The notes under the pieces are model-generated. The model had not been told where the DNA came from, did not search any database, and was given only the letters and a program-made list of their open reading frames with translations. The translations under genes and the position numbers were made by a program. From contig NC_086026.1 in assembly GCF_036323735.1 (NCBI RefSeq), positions 86,075,359-86,139,358 of the forward strand: a stretch of 64,000 bases of DNA, given 5' to 3'. Below, piece by piece: positions 46,794-57,936 of this stretch (its first letter is position 1; every line of letters begins with the position of its first letter). The stretch is from Rattus norvegicus (Eukaryota > Chordata > Mammalia > Rodentia > Muridae).

Positions 46794-48044
46794 GGGGTGG
46801 GGTTTGGTAATGGTTTTATTACCATTATCAGGCAGACTTTTCTAAAATGCTAACTGAAAGAGTAATTTTGAGGCTGCTTCTTAGTGATTTGGTTCTAGTG
46901 CTTTCAAATGTTAATTTTTGAAACTGATGCTAAGGAAAATTGATTATAAAATTTAGGGGATATGACCTAAAGCTAGTATTTAAAATATATATTTTAAATG
47001 CTTGAAAAATGTCTGCAATCTTATTTCTAGGCAACCATAAAATGTACAATTAAGATTAACTTTGGGCTTGACCAGTATGTAGAGATACTTTTTGCTTTGG
47101 CAAAAAAATGATACAATTTAAAATGTACATACATTTTGTTAATGCAGAGATGAGCTAATTTTGCAGGACAGGCTGTAAGCCCTAGTTCCAGTAACACACA
47201 TTATGCCGAAGTGCTCTTTATAGTTTCAAAGCAAAAAGGGCTGTGCTATCTCTCGTGGAGTAATCAGCTTGAACAGCCTCTAGTTAGCCATGAGCTATGG
47301 TGCTCCTGGCGTAAGTTTAGTGTAACAGGCTGGAAACACTGTTCATCCAAAGACAAGAGACTCGCTGATGTGTACGCAGGCTGCTATTGGGGTTACTAGA
47401 GGCATCTCAGTAGCACATGATGAAACTGGAAAGATAGGAAGTGATTCACGTGTGAGACAATTTTTTTTCCAAAAAAAAAAATCAAAATGCTTAACATGGA
47501 TGTAAATCCGGAAGCCAGGGATATTTATGGCCACATCTTCTAAAGTCAGCAAAATGTTACACAATCTTCAGGGCTAGTTGGCTCCCAAGTTGCTACCATA
47601 TTAGGGGTTCACATTCCATACAGCAAGCTGTCTGACTGGCCACCCATCCAAAATAAACCAATTAGAGAAGCAGTGAAAAGCAGAATGGAGGAAGTTTATT
47701 TTATGTGGCTGCTTAGGGAAAAGGACAAAGAGGTGGTAGTGACTTCAAGTTTCTTAAGAGGGTAAAGTCCAAATGGAAAACAAGAGATAGATGTGGTCCT
47801 TGCCACAGAAGTCTCAGCTAGGGTTTTTACCTGCCAGGTAAGCCAGTTGTCAGCATGGCCAAGCCTTTATGAAAGGTTCCTGCATTGTTTGCCTTACTTC
47901 ATTGCCACAGTAATCAACATTCCAGGACTAATGTTACTTGCTTTCCTGGATTCCTGGTTCTTCCCTTCCCCGGTGAAGACCCCTGGTAATTCTTTGGTCT
48001 TGGACCCTGAGACAAGGGACTGAGGTACATATTTTATACATTGT
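46186..48044. other. Unassigned DNA with (TG)n microsatellite
   Basis: TG dinucleotides at 46719-46789 with one TA interruption. No gene supported. The open frames here are short and domain-free. Confidence 0.5.
46719..46789. repeat. (TG)n microsatellite
   Basis: About 35 TG units with one interruption (gtatgt near 46741). Confidence 0.97.
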
Positions 48045-48432
48045 ACTGGCTGGTTTTGTGTGTCATAAGCTAGAGTTATCACAGAGAAAGGAGCCCCAGT
48101 TGAGGAAATGCCTCCAAGAGATCCAGCTGTAAGGCATTTTCTCAATTAGTGATCAAGGGTGGGAAGGCCCATTGTGGGTGGTGCTGTCCCTGGGCTGGTG
48201 GTGCTAGGTTCTATAAAAAAGCAAGCTGAGCAAGCCATGGGAAGCAAGTCAGTAAGTAGCATCTCTCCATGGTCTCTGTATCAGCTCCTGCTTCCTGACC
48301 TGCTTGAGTTCCAGTCCTGACTTCCTTTGGTGATGAACAGCAATGTGGAAATATAAGCTGAATAAATCCTTTCCACCCCAACGTGCTTCTTGATCATGAT
48401 GTTTGTGCAGGAATAGAAACCCTGACTAAGAC
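48045..48432. repeat. Rodent interspersed repeat, about 390 bp, copy 2
   Basis: Same family and orientation as 42151-42540. Well preserved, running from ctggctggttttgtgtgtca to the complete terminal part ggaatagaaaccctgactaa. Confidence 0.88.
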
Positions 48433-50484
48433 ACACCAAAGCAGAACTGGCCTCCAGGTTCTCCCAGCATCCCTCAGTCCCTCTCTGGCATACTCTGCCC
48501 CCAACTCTGAACTTTCTAACCCAGGGCCTGGGCTGGCGTTTCCCTTGAGGCTCCTCCCTTATAATCCAGTCATCAGGTCTCTTCGTCTCTCTCTTCTCCT
48601 CTTCTGTCTCTTTGTGTGTGCCTCTTTCCTTTTTTTCTCTCCCTTCCTTACTCCAGCTTTCTCTATGGTGACTCCCCTGGCCTCAATCCTGGAGACCAGT
48701 GAACTCACCCACCTGAGAGCAGCTTCCAAATAAACTTGCCTTTAATATAATCTAATCTGGTTTAAATTGACTCATTTAACCGGAGGCAGAGAAGTAACTT
48801 ATCAGTAACCACTGGCCAAGAGAGATGCTGGCCCATTCTTTGACTTCCATACTCATCAATCACAATTCTCTGTCACTCCTGCCAAAGGTCAACCTGGGGC
48901 CCAAAATGGAAACTCTTCAAGGACCTCCTCCACTCCCTCCTTTCTGCTCTGTGACTACCCAAGAGGACTGCTGACTGTAGACTCTGATTCTCCCACACCC
49001 TCTCCTACTCCTGAAAGGTTTTTTTTTCCTTCAAGTGAAGCCTGTACTGTTTTAAGGGGATCCTCTTGTCTGTTTTTCTTTCTCTCTGACCTATCACCAT
49101 GTACAGTGTCAAAATGCAAAGCAACACTGAAATATTGAACTTGGACACAGGCTTTTAGAAATGAGTTCCAACAGTTAAACAGAAAGAGGGTTACACAAAA
49201 GAGCAAAACTTCAGTGTCAATGAAACCAGCTTGTTTTACAAAATTATTAGCAAACAAACACAGACAATATTCTTTGCATTCAGGTTGATGAAGATATTAT
49301 GACAACTTATAAAAACTTACTGTTTTATCATATGAAAAAAAGATCAGTGTTTGCTAAATGTTACAGTGAATTAGCAGAATGTAACTGTCATTAACATTAG
49401 TAGTCAAATATATATAAATATATATGTATATATACATATCTGCATTCAAATGCCTGTACACATTTCTAAACAATTCTTTGAATATATCAATATATTAGAT
49501 TTAAAGATTGAATTTTGAACTCTTCATACAGCTTGCTAACCAGAAAATTTTGCCAACCCTTATTAATATATAATTTCCAGGTTTTCACTATCTCACAAAA
49601 CTTTTAATATCTTTTAAATGTGCTATGTACAAATGGCACATCCTTTTTTCCTAATCTATAGTTTATATCAAACAAAATTCAAGTCTAAAGTTTTATATGT
49701 GCTTCTTGTTTTTCCTTTTTTGGTTAAAATATATTAAAACACTGTTTGGGTTATTATTTTAATACTTCTGGCATTTTTGTTAAGTTTTAAGCTGAACTAA
49801 CTTAAATTTTATGGTCTAGTTAACTATTCATAATTTGTTCATTCATTTGCTCTAATTTTCTGTGTCCATGTTTGGAATGCACGCCACACTATTCTGTAAG
49901 ACTTTTTAACTGAATTTTAGATGAAGGCTTTTTTTTAGTGCTAAGTGATTGAAAATATTTTTCACAGACCTCGAGCAGGTAAGTCACTTGGGTTTAGAAA
50001 GCTCTAAAACTGTGATCACTTTAGTAAAGTTACTAAGGTACTGAACTGTTTCATTCAGAGTTTCAACTGAACTTCTGATTTCAAGGTAATCCTTGGTTTC
50101 TAGAGCTTTGGGTCTCTTTCATCCTGAAGCTGTCGATGCACAGCCGGTCTGGCATCTTGTAAAAGGGCAGTAGGGCTTACCTCACTGTGAACACTTGCTT
50201 TAACTTTTGTTATAATGTAACAAGTATCAGGTCAATGCGATCAATGTTTGGGCAGCAATTACTATCTTCTTCTTCTCTATTTTGAAAGATGTTAGAATTT
50301 CTACGTCATCCTCATTTCGGGTTGCCATTTCCATTCATCTCTGGTTAAATTTAAAGGATGCTTGGAAATGCGATCCTCAAAGGTCATGTGAGTCCCCATG
50401 ACTTCATCGTCTGCTGAGCTTTGCCTATGTGAACAAGTTTCAGTTCCCTGAGTGTTTTGATTTTGTTTGTTTGTTTGCTTGTTT
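48433..50484. other. Unassigned DNA
   Basis: Pyrimidine-rich at 48580-48660, TA-rich at 49405-49440. No gene or family that I can support. Confidence 0.5.
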
Positions 50485-50617
50485 TGCTCTAATGCTCCCT
50501 CCCTCCTTCCTCCCCCACCCCCCATGAACCTCACTCTGTAGACCAGGCTAGCCTTAAACTCACAGAGCTCCAGCTACCTCTGCCACCAGAATGAGAGGTG
50601 TGTACCACTGTGTCCTT
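50485..50617 (-). mobile_element. B1 SINE fragment, minus strand
   Basis: Antisense B1 right part (gtagaccaggctagccttaa, cagctacctctgccaccag) with a TTTG/T-rich tail at 50457-50484. Confidence 0.7.
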
Positions 50618-51490
50618 TTTTGTTTGTTTGTTTGTACTTTCCTAATGTTCCTCCCTCAAGTATATACTACACCCATCGATGTTCAGTCCTGATTTCCTGA
50701 TGTCTTGTGCCTAGAGAAATGTGCTTGTGCATTCATCTTATAGGATGCAGATGTGACAAGCTGTAGGAAGGACTAATAATTTTCCGGCCACAAATTTTCC
50801 ATATCCTTCTGGGTGCTACCAGACTCTCTGCCCCACAAGTTCAATGTTACTACTCATTCCTGACCCTGAAGACTTGTTCAAATGTGAAGAAGGGAGAGAA
50901 GGTGTCTGAGCAGCCCCACCTCTCAATCCTGTTCTGGTGGATACCTCAGTCCTTCCTCCTTAGCACATGAATCACATCTAAATTTGGAACTACCCCTTCC
51001 TCTGTCCCCCACACCACCTTAAGCTTTTCATCAGAAGTGTTCTTGTACATAGCCCTTGAGCTGTGAATTCCTCTTCTAATCCGATTCCACTGACTGCTGT
51101 CTTCCGGTGACTCATTTCTGGTCCCCCAAGAGGATGGCTTTTCTATTTCTAGTTCTGCTCTAGGTTTTTTTTTTTTTAAAAACTATGTAACTGTTGATAG
51201 TTACATAGAAGAACTTCTCGAAGTCTATTCCAAAATAGTATGACTTAAATAATGACTAGGTACTATTACTTCAAGGAAGTAGTAAGAAAAGAATTTGAAC
51301 ATTTCACCACAAATACATGCTTAGTCTGACTTGAACAGTGCACAGGGTATATGTTTATTAAAATTTACAGGGTATACTATGGATAGGAGTACTTTTTATA
51401 TGTTAAGTAAATTGTGTCTGTGATCCAGTAATGGAGAGTTTTCTAGAGGATATAGTCAGTCAAGAATGATAATGGTCTTCATTCCCAGGC
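50618..51490. other. Unassigned DNA
   Basis: No gene or repeat family recognised. Confidence 0.5.
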
Positions 51491-51897
51491 TGTCTTAGTT
51501 AGGGCTTCTATTCCTGCACAAAACATCATGACCAAGAAGCAAGTTGGGGTGGAAAGGGTTTATTCACCTTACTTCTACATTGCTATTCATCACCATGGAA
51601 GTCAGGACAGGAACTCACACTTGGTAGAAACCTGGAGGCAGGAGCTGATACAGAGGCCATGGAGTGATGCTGCTTAGTAGACTGCTTCCCCTGGCTTGCT
51701 CAGCTTGCTTTCTTATAGAACACAGGACTGCCAGCACAGGGATGGCACCTCCCACAATGGGCCCCCTCACCCTTGATCACTAATTGAGAAAATGCCTTAC
51801 AGTTTGATCTCATGGAGGCAGTTACTCATGGGAGGCTCCTTTCTCTGTGGTAACTCCAGCTTGCATCAAGTTGACACAAAACCAGCCAGGAAACAGG
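51491..51897. repeat. Rodent interspersed repeat, about 400 bp, copy 3 (inverted)
   Basis: Inverted relative to 42151-42540 and 48045-48432. Starts ctgtcttagttagggcttct and ends ttgacacaaaaccagccagg. The start phrase is shared with the distinct family at 40908-41249 (antisense of its relatives), suggesting the two families share one terminus. Confidence 0.88.
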
Positions 51898-52624
51898 TCT
51901 ATCTACACAGCCTCTGGAACAGACTAGATGCTAATACATGACACGTATCCCCAGTCTATTAGACTTCTAATTTAGCCAGCATTATATCTTCTAACACCAT
52001 GAAAACAACAGACATGGGTAGTAGCCCTACCATAGTGCTAGGTCTTCGTTAGGCATGAGCTAAGAGTATGACACAAGTTGATGGAGTTGGCAGGCATAAC
52101 AATTTAGGGAGGATCTATCTCTGATGACTCTTCCCAGGGGCAGACAGATTCTTAATGCCTGACTATGCTGCACTGATTGCAAAAGGACATCTGGTCTACC
52201 CTAATTTCAGTGAAAGGCTTATGAATAGGAGTTACTCTTTATTGGTTCTGCCTTCCTTCATTATGAGCCAAAACCAGGAAAATATGGGATTTTGATCATT
52301 TACAGTGCTCAATTTGTAATAACACAATGATAATAGATTGTTAGAAAAGCTAAATTGGGCAATGTCCAGTCTCCAAATAAATGAAAGAACTGTGTGTTCA
52401 TAGAAAATAAGCAGATTACTTAGAGTTTCTGAAATTGTGTATACACATGTGCACACCCACACAAACACACAAACATACATATATGTATCCACACAAACAC
52501 ACCCACCCACCCATACCCTCACAAACATACCCATGGAAACACACACTCACATACATACCCACATTCACACCTACACACTCACACAAACATACCCTCAAAT
52601 ACACACCCATACACCCACATAAAT

Positions 52625-52669
<45 letters not shown>

Positions 52670-53100
52670 GAAAACTGTCTAATTCCTAGTCTTCCAATGT
52701 GAAAATGGTGCCACATACCAACATGAGCTCACCAACCGAATTTTACCAGCTGCCAATATTGACCAGATATAATTAATACTGAGAATTTTCATAGGGAAAT
52801 TTTTAAACATTTGTCAAATAAAAACCCTTCAAGGATCTTCAAGCAAACACAGAGAAAAGACCTTATTTTTCAGAAAATTAGCAAAGAAAGGTAAGCAATT
52901 AAAAAAGAAAAACTAAAAAAATTCTTGAACTGAGATATGTATTAAGAGAAATTGAAAACACAACAAAAAGCACAAAATACCAGAGTAGGTGAAACAGAGG
53001 GAACTTAAAATATGTAGTTAGAGAAGAAAAGAAGAACAAGAAAGAAGAGAAAGAAAGAAAGTTTATCTTCATAAATAGTATCAAATAAATGGTGACTTAC
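51898..53100. other. Unassigned DNA with a CA-rich stretch
   Basis: CA/CACAC with ACAT variants at 52438-52625 and a pure (CA)n at 52628-52665. Purine-rich GAAA at 53025-53063. Open frames over the CA stretch are repeat artefacts. Confidence 0.5.
52438..52665. repeat. Complex CA-rich tandem repeat ending in pure (CA)n
   Basis: Variant cacacaaacac/cacaccc units, then 19 pure CA units (52628-52665). Confidence 0.93.
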
Positions 53101-53104
53101 AGGT

Positions 53105-53460
53105 TTGAATGACATACTTGGTCCCCAGTTGGTGTCACTGTTTGGGAAGCTGAGGAGGTGTGTCACTGAAGCAGACTTTGAGGTTTCAAAATCTCACACC
53201 ATTTGCAATTTCCTCTCTCTGTTTCTTGTCTGTGGTTCAGGATATAAGCCCTCAGCTCTTGGCTTCCAAATCCTGCCATCAGGCTTGCCTGAAGCCACAC
53301 TTCCCTGCTGTGATTGTCATAGACTCTTACCACTCCGGAACCATAAATCCAAATAAGTTCTTCCTTGTGCAAGTTGTTTTGGTCATGGTACTTTATCACA
53401 GTGATAGAAAAATGACAATTGACTTGATGTATTTGAAGGGAGATTTTAAAAGAGTCAAAG
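53105..53460. repeat. Diverged rodent interspersed repeat (family of 40908-41249, inverted)
   Basis: Phrases gttggtgtcactgtttggga, gaggtgtgtcactgaagc, aaataagttcttccttgtgc and ttggtcatggtactttatca match the reverse orientation of the family at 40908-41249, more diverged. Confidence 0.55.
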
Positions 53461-53904
53461 TGTAGAAGACTTGTTTAAAGAAATAATAATAGAGTATTTC
53501 CAAACCTACAAAAGGGATAACAGGATATGTTTTCTAGCTATGATAAATGTTTTTTAGAAAGACTTAATGTAATCAAATCTACAAGATATTTCCTACATTA
53601 TATACAGACATGTCCTTAATGAAATGCCAAGGCAAATTGATGAGAGAGAAGGAAGAGGTTAATGAATAATCATTGAGTGAAATAAACATAATGTTAGCTA
53701 TACAAGTATACAGTGTTTTATACTGTAATCATGTGATATAAACTCATCCCTTTAGTATGAAGAAAGAAAATAATAAGAACATATGTAGATAAATATAATA
53801 GGATGTTAACAGGATTAGCAAGGAAGGATCAAACATCAGAAGGAATAGAGTACAAGTTCAGAATTCTCTGAGAATTTTCTTACACTCTGTTTATGTTCTC
53901 TTTA

Positions 53905-54115
53905 TAATCATATCAGACTGTTATCATTTCAGAGAAGCTTGTCATAATAAAAAGATACATTTTGTAAGCCTCCTGCTTACCATAACATAAAATCTGATCA
54001 TAAACAAATCTAATTTAATAAACGAAGACTCTAAACACAGTGCTATAGATTATGTAATCATAAAGGGCGTGTATAAGGGGATAAGAAAAAACTTAAGCAT
54101 TTTTTCCATATTATA
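53905..54115. repeat. Diverged direct repeat, copy A (about 210 bp)
   Basis: Resembles 56120-56335 in the same orientation. Shared phrases: taataaaaagat, tttgtaagcctc, cttaccataa, taaaatctgat, ataaacaaa, taatttaataaa, cataaa. Clearly related but with many differences. The two copies flank the antisense L1 fragments of 54480-56110. Family unknown. Confidence 0.75.
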
Positions 54116-54475
54116 TTTTCTCTAATTTAAATATAATGATGCCACGTTTCTTTTCTAACCTTTCCATGGCCCTCTTCAACTCTCACGGAGACCTCTTCTT
54201 TAACTAGCATATCTACTATATATTGACAAATTACCTTCTAAATATAACCTGCTGAGTCTAGTCAGTGTTGACAGCATGATTCTATAGCTGGCCACTTGGT
54301 ATTGAATAACCAATCAGAGGGCTCATCCCCAGGGAAGATTGATTTTCCCTTTCTTAGCAATAGCTAATTGCTTGTAGCTGTTTACTTAGGTGTGGGGCCT
54401 GAGGAGATTTCCCCCATTTACATTAAGGTCTCAGGTGCTGTTGGAATTGTTCAGGGCTTACTTAGGTCCAATTAT
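54116..54475. other. Probable old rodent repeat, family not named
   Basis: Contains cacttggtattgaataacca and catccccagggaagattgat, phrases common in rodent dispersed repeats. It leads directly into the antisense L1 at 54480. I cannot name the family with confidence. Confidence 0.4.
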
Positions 54476-54479
54476 TAAT

Positions 54480-56110
54480 TGGACTGTTTTCTTTTGAGTT
54501 CTTTGTATGTTGTAGATATTAATCCTCTGTCAGATGTGTATGTAGACAGCAGAGATTCTCCTTCATTCTGAGGGAGAGTGAGTTCCTTACTCAATTAATT
54601 GTTTCCTTAGTTGTGTACAGCAGCTCTAGTTTTATGAGGTTCTGCCTGTCGACAATGGTCTCAATTTTGGAGCAAAGAGGACATTCTTGAGAAAGTCCTT
54701 GCCAACCTGTCTTTCACAAAGGTTATCTTGAAATCTGGAATGGCAATCCCTCCACCATTTGTCTTTTTATTTATGTTAGATTTGGCTTCGTTTTAGCAGT
54801 TTCAGTTTGTCAGATTTCATGTTTAAGTGTTTGGTCCATTAGAGCTATTTATGTGCACAGTGATAGAGATGGGACATGCTTCTCTGCATGTGGACATTCT
54901 GAGTCCTGGCACTCTCTGTGGCCAATGCTGTTGTTATATCCACCATGTGTCTTTGGCATCTTGGTCACCTTTGAGATGGAGCTTGTTAGGAGCTGTACTA
55001 ATATTTTGTTCCATTGGTCTACATGTCTGAATGTCTGATTTTGTGCCAATACCACACTGTTTTGATATCAAGAGTTCAACAATTCTTCCTGAAATCTGTA
55101 ATCATTGAAGCATTTGTCCTTTTGTTCAATATTGTTTTGGCTACCTGGGGCCTTTGCAGTTCTATATGAATTTTAGGATTTTTTTTTCTGTTTCTATTAA
55201 GAGTGCTGTGGGTATTTTGAATGAATTTTTCATTGGATCTGTAAATAGATTTTTCACAGAATGGTCTTTTTCACAGTATTAAGTCTACCAATACATGTAA
55301 TGGGAGGCATTTCTTTTTTTTTTTTTTCTTTATTAACTTGAGTATTTCTTATTTACATTTTGATTGTTATTCCCTTTCCTGGTTTCCAGGCCAACATCCC
55401 CCTGGCCCCTCCACCTCCCCTTCTCTATGGGTGTTCCCTTCCCCATCTTCCCCCCTTTACCGCCCTCCCCCCCAACAATCACGTTCACTGGGGATTCAGT
55501 CTTGGCAGGACCAAGGGCTTCCCCTTCCACTGGTGCTCTTACTAGGCTATTCATTGCTACCTATGAGGTTGGAGCCCAGGGTCAGTCCATGTGTAGTCTT
55601 TGGGTAGTAGCTTAGTCCCTGGAAGCTCTGGTTGGTTGGCGTTGTTGTTCATATGGGGTCTCGAGCCCCTTCAAGCTCTTCTAGTCCTTTCTCTGATTCC
55701 TTCAACGGGGGTCCCGTTCTCAGTTCAGTGGTTTGCTGCTGGCCTTCGCCTATGTATTTGCTGTATTCTGGCTGTGTCTCTCAGGAGAGATCTACATCCG
55801 GTTCCTGTCGGCCTGCACTTCTTTGCTTCATCCATCTTGTCTAATTGGGTGGCTGTATATGTATGGGCCACGTGTGGGGCAGGCTCTGACTGGGCGTTCC
55901 TTCTGGGGAGGCAGCCTTTCTAATTTCTAGTATCTTCCTCGGCACTTTCCTCAGAGATTTACAGTTTTCACTGTAGAGGTCTTTTACCTCCTTGGCTAGG
56001 ATGATACCAAGATATTTTCTTGTCTTTGATACTATCGTGACTCGGTGTGTGTCCAAGATCTCTTTCTCCGTATTTATATTGTTGGTATGTGTAAAGGCTT
56101 TTTCATTCTT
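54480..56110 (-). mobile_element. Old L1 ORF2 remnant, minus strand, split by a younger L1
   Basis: Antisense L1 ORF2 C-terminal half in two parts, 54480-55301 and 55914-56110, which join collinearly around the nested insertion. Landmarks: ttctttgtatgttgtagata (54501-54520), gatttggcttcgttttagca (54779-54798), aagtctaccaatacatg (55281-55297), then gatgataccaagatatttt (56000-56018). All frames are broken. Confidence 0.8.
55302..55913 (-). mobile_element. 5'-truncated young L1 3' end nested in old L1, minus strand
   Basis: About 595 bp of the same 3' UTR as the two full-length copies, in antisense: T tail (from about 55311), antisense AATAAA within ctttatta (55329-55336), C-rich antisense of the G-rich tract (about 55395-55475), then the 3' UTR body to about 55903. 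Flanked by gggaggca at 55302-55309 and 55906-55913, the likely target duplication. It has no ORF2 sequence. Confidence 0.9.
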
Positions 56111-56119
56111 TTTTCTTAT

Positions 56120-56335
56120 CTGTATGATATTAGACTGCTATCATATCAAGGTAGCCTATGGTAATAAAAAGATGTTTTTGTAAGCCTCATACTTACCATA
56201 AAGTAAAATCTGATAATAAACAAACCTAATTTAATAAAGAAAGAATCAAAGTACACAGCTAAAGTGCATTATTTCATCATAAAAAAATAAGTGTAAGAGA
56301 GAGAATAAAAAAATAAAACAAACATCAACCGTTTT
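56120..56335. repeat. Diverged direct repeat, copy B (about 215 bp)
   Basis: Partner of 53905-54115, same orientation, immediately after the old antisense L1. Confidence 0.75.
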
Positions 56336-56579
56336 TCCCATACAGAATATTTTAGACATACTCTCTTTTCCTCCTAAGATGCTCCCCAGAATAAATTCAA
56401 ACAATTTTAAAATTAATAATTTAGTAAGTGAATCTAAAATAAATGTATGGAATCATATTCAATTAAAACATAAACTTCAATTAAACTATCAAATATTGGA
56501 AGTATGCTTACAGAAAGTTCTATTCTTTTGTTAAGTGAATTCATTCTTTAATGAAAAGAAATAAAATAATTGAATGGAT

Positions 56580-57182
56580 TAAAATTTGTATAATTATAAA
56601 CCGTTAAAAGAAAATTACTTCACTTACAGGAAACACTTAGACTTTCAAGGAGAGGGATGGGATAATTTTTATAAAACTAAATCAGTAGAAAAACAAAAAT
56701 ATACATCTTTTCATATATATATACAATGGAAAGGAAATCATAAAAAAGTAAAAAGAAGCAAGGAACATCACTACGAAATCATAAAACTCTAATTGTGTGG
56801 AAGGAAGTAATTCCAATTATGCATATGCTCAATATCTGAGCAACCAGATACTAATAGACATAGATGGAAAGGAGGACGCCAAAACCCAAAAGTATTGGGT
56901 GATTTCAATATTGAAATGTCAGAAACAAACAAATTACACAGACAAAAATCAACAATGAAGCAGGGAGATCAAAAAACTGTAAACGAAATAGCCCTAATAA
57001 GCAATTACAAGCTGCCTCATCCAAGTACCACAAAATGCATATTCTTAGCTTATAAAGACTCTGTGGAATAGATATGACAAATCATAAAACTAATGTCAAC
57101 AAGCTTTAGAGAAGTGAAATAATGTTGGATGGCTATCATTTCTAACCTCTATGCAATAAAACTAGTAGATGACAAGTGATTT
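56580..57182 (+). mobile_element. Old L1 endonuclease region, plus strand, left part
   Basis: Sense L1 ORF2 N-terminal (endonuclease) region, decayed: cacttacaggaaacact (56620-56636), gggtgatttcaatattgaaa (56899-56918, the GDFN motif region), catttctaacctctatgcaa (57138-57157). It continues after L1 copy 2 at 63643, showing that copy 2 landed inside it. Confidence 0.75.
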
Positions 57183-57197
57183 AGAAACTATAAAAGT
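57183..57197 (+). repeat. Target-site duplication, left (L1 copy 2)
   Basis: agaaactataaaagt, identical to 63628-63642. The bottom-strand nick site reads TTTCT/AAA, a variant of the L1 endonuclease consensus TTTT/AA. Confidence 0.97.
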
Positions 57198-57936
57198 GAC
57201 CCGCGGATCCCGGCCCGCAGCAGCTCTCTGCTCCCAGACCCGGTGAGAGAGAGACCCAACCGCCTGGTCAGGTGGGCACTCCTGAGGCTGCAGAGCGGAA
57301 GAGACCACCAACACTGCTCACCCCTGCCCACATCCCTGGCCCAAGAGGAAACTGTATAAGGCCTCTGGGCTCCCGTGGGGGAGGGCCCAGGAGCGGCAGG
57401 ACTTCTGCGCCTGAGACACCGCCGGAACCTGAAAGAAACAGACCGGATAAACAGTTCTCTGCACCCAAATCCCGTGGGAGGGAGAGCTAAACCTTCAGAG
57501 AGGCGGACAAGCCTGGGAAACCAGAAGAGACTGCTCCCTGCACACACATCTCTGACGCCAGAGGAAAAAGCCAAAGACCATCTGGAACCCTGGTGCACTG
57601 AAGCTCCCGGAAGGGGCGGCACAGGTCTTCCTGGTTGCTGCCGCTGCAGAGAGCCCCTGGGCAGCACCCCACGAGCAAACCTGAGCCTCGGGACTACAGG
57701 TAAGACCAAATTTTCTGCTGCAAGAAAGCTGCCTGGTGAACTCAAGACACAGGCCCACAGGAACAGCTGAAGACCTGTAGAGAGGAAAAACTACATGCCC
57801 GAAAGCAGAACACTCTGTCCCCATAACTGACTGAAAGAGAGAAAAACAGGTCTACAGCACTCCTGACACACAGGCTTATAGGACAGTCTAGCCACTGTCA
57901 GAAACAGCAGAACAAAGTAACACTAGAGATAATCTG
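57198..57936 (+). promoter_or_regulatory. L1 copy 2 5' UTR / internal promoter region
   Basis: 739 bp, GC-rich with many CpGs against an AT-rich background, as expected for the L1 Pol II promoter region. A consensus-like splice donor CAG|GTAAGA lies with its cut after 57699. The sense strand has a frame of 131 codons (57375-57770) starting only with GTG. The antisense strand has an ATG-started frame at 57495-57824 (109 codons) and a longer frame at 57188-57745 that starts only with TTG. No tandem monomers are visible. Promoter activity is inferred from L1 biology. Confidence 0.85.
57495..57824 (-). other. Antisense ATG-initiated ORF in L1 5' UTR (109 aa), hypothetical
   Basis: Begins MGTECSAFG and has no recognisable domain; it is Ser/Ala/Cys-rich. 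Copy 1 carries the counterpart at 166-501 (111 aa) with the same N-terminus and about 85 collinear residues before a 2-bp indel changes the C-terminus. In position it recalls the antisense ORF0 of primate L1, but no sequence relationship is claimed. Both copies are young, so retention in both is not evidence of selection. It may be a chance open frame. Confidence 0.3.

Noticed and set aside
52232..52689. Several long open frames on both strands
   Set aside because: They are translations of CA-rich repeats and have no stop codons for trivial reasons.
55338..55930. Plus-strand open frames (up to 107 codons)
   Set aside because: They are antisense of the L1 3' UTR and recur as antisense frames in both full-length copies (5741-6110 and 62941-63310).
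57188..57745. 185-codon antisense frame as a real gene
   Set aside because: It starts only with TTG and has no ATG inside; GC-rich DNA; no domain. Kept only as part of a finding, not as a CDS.
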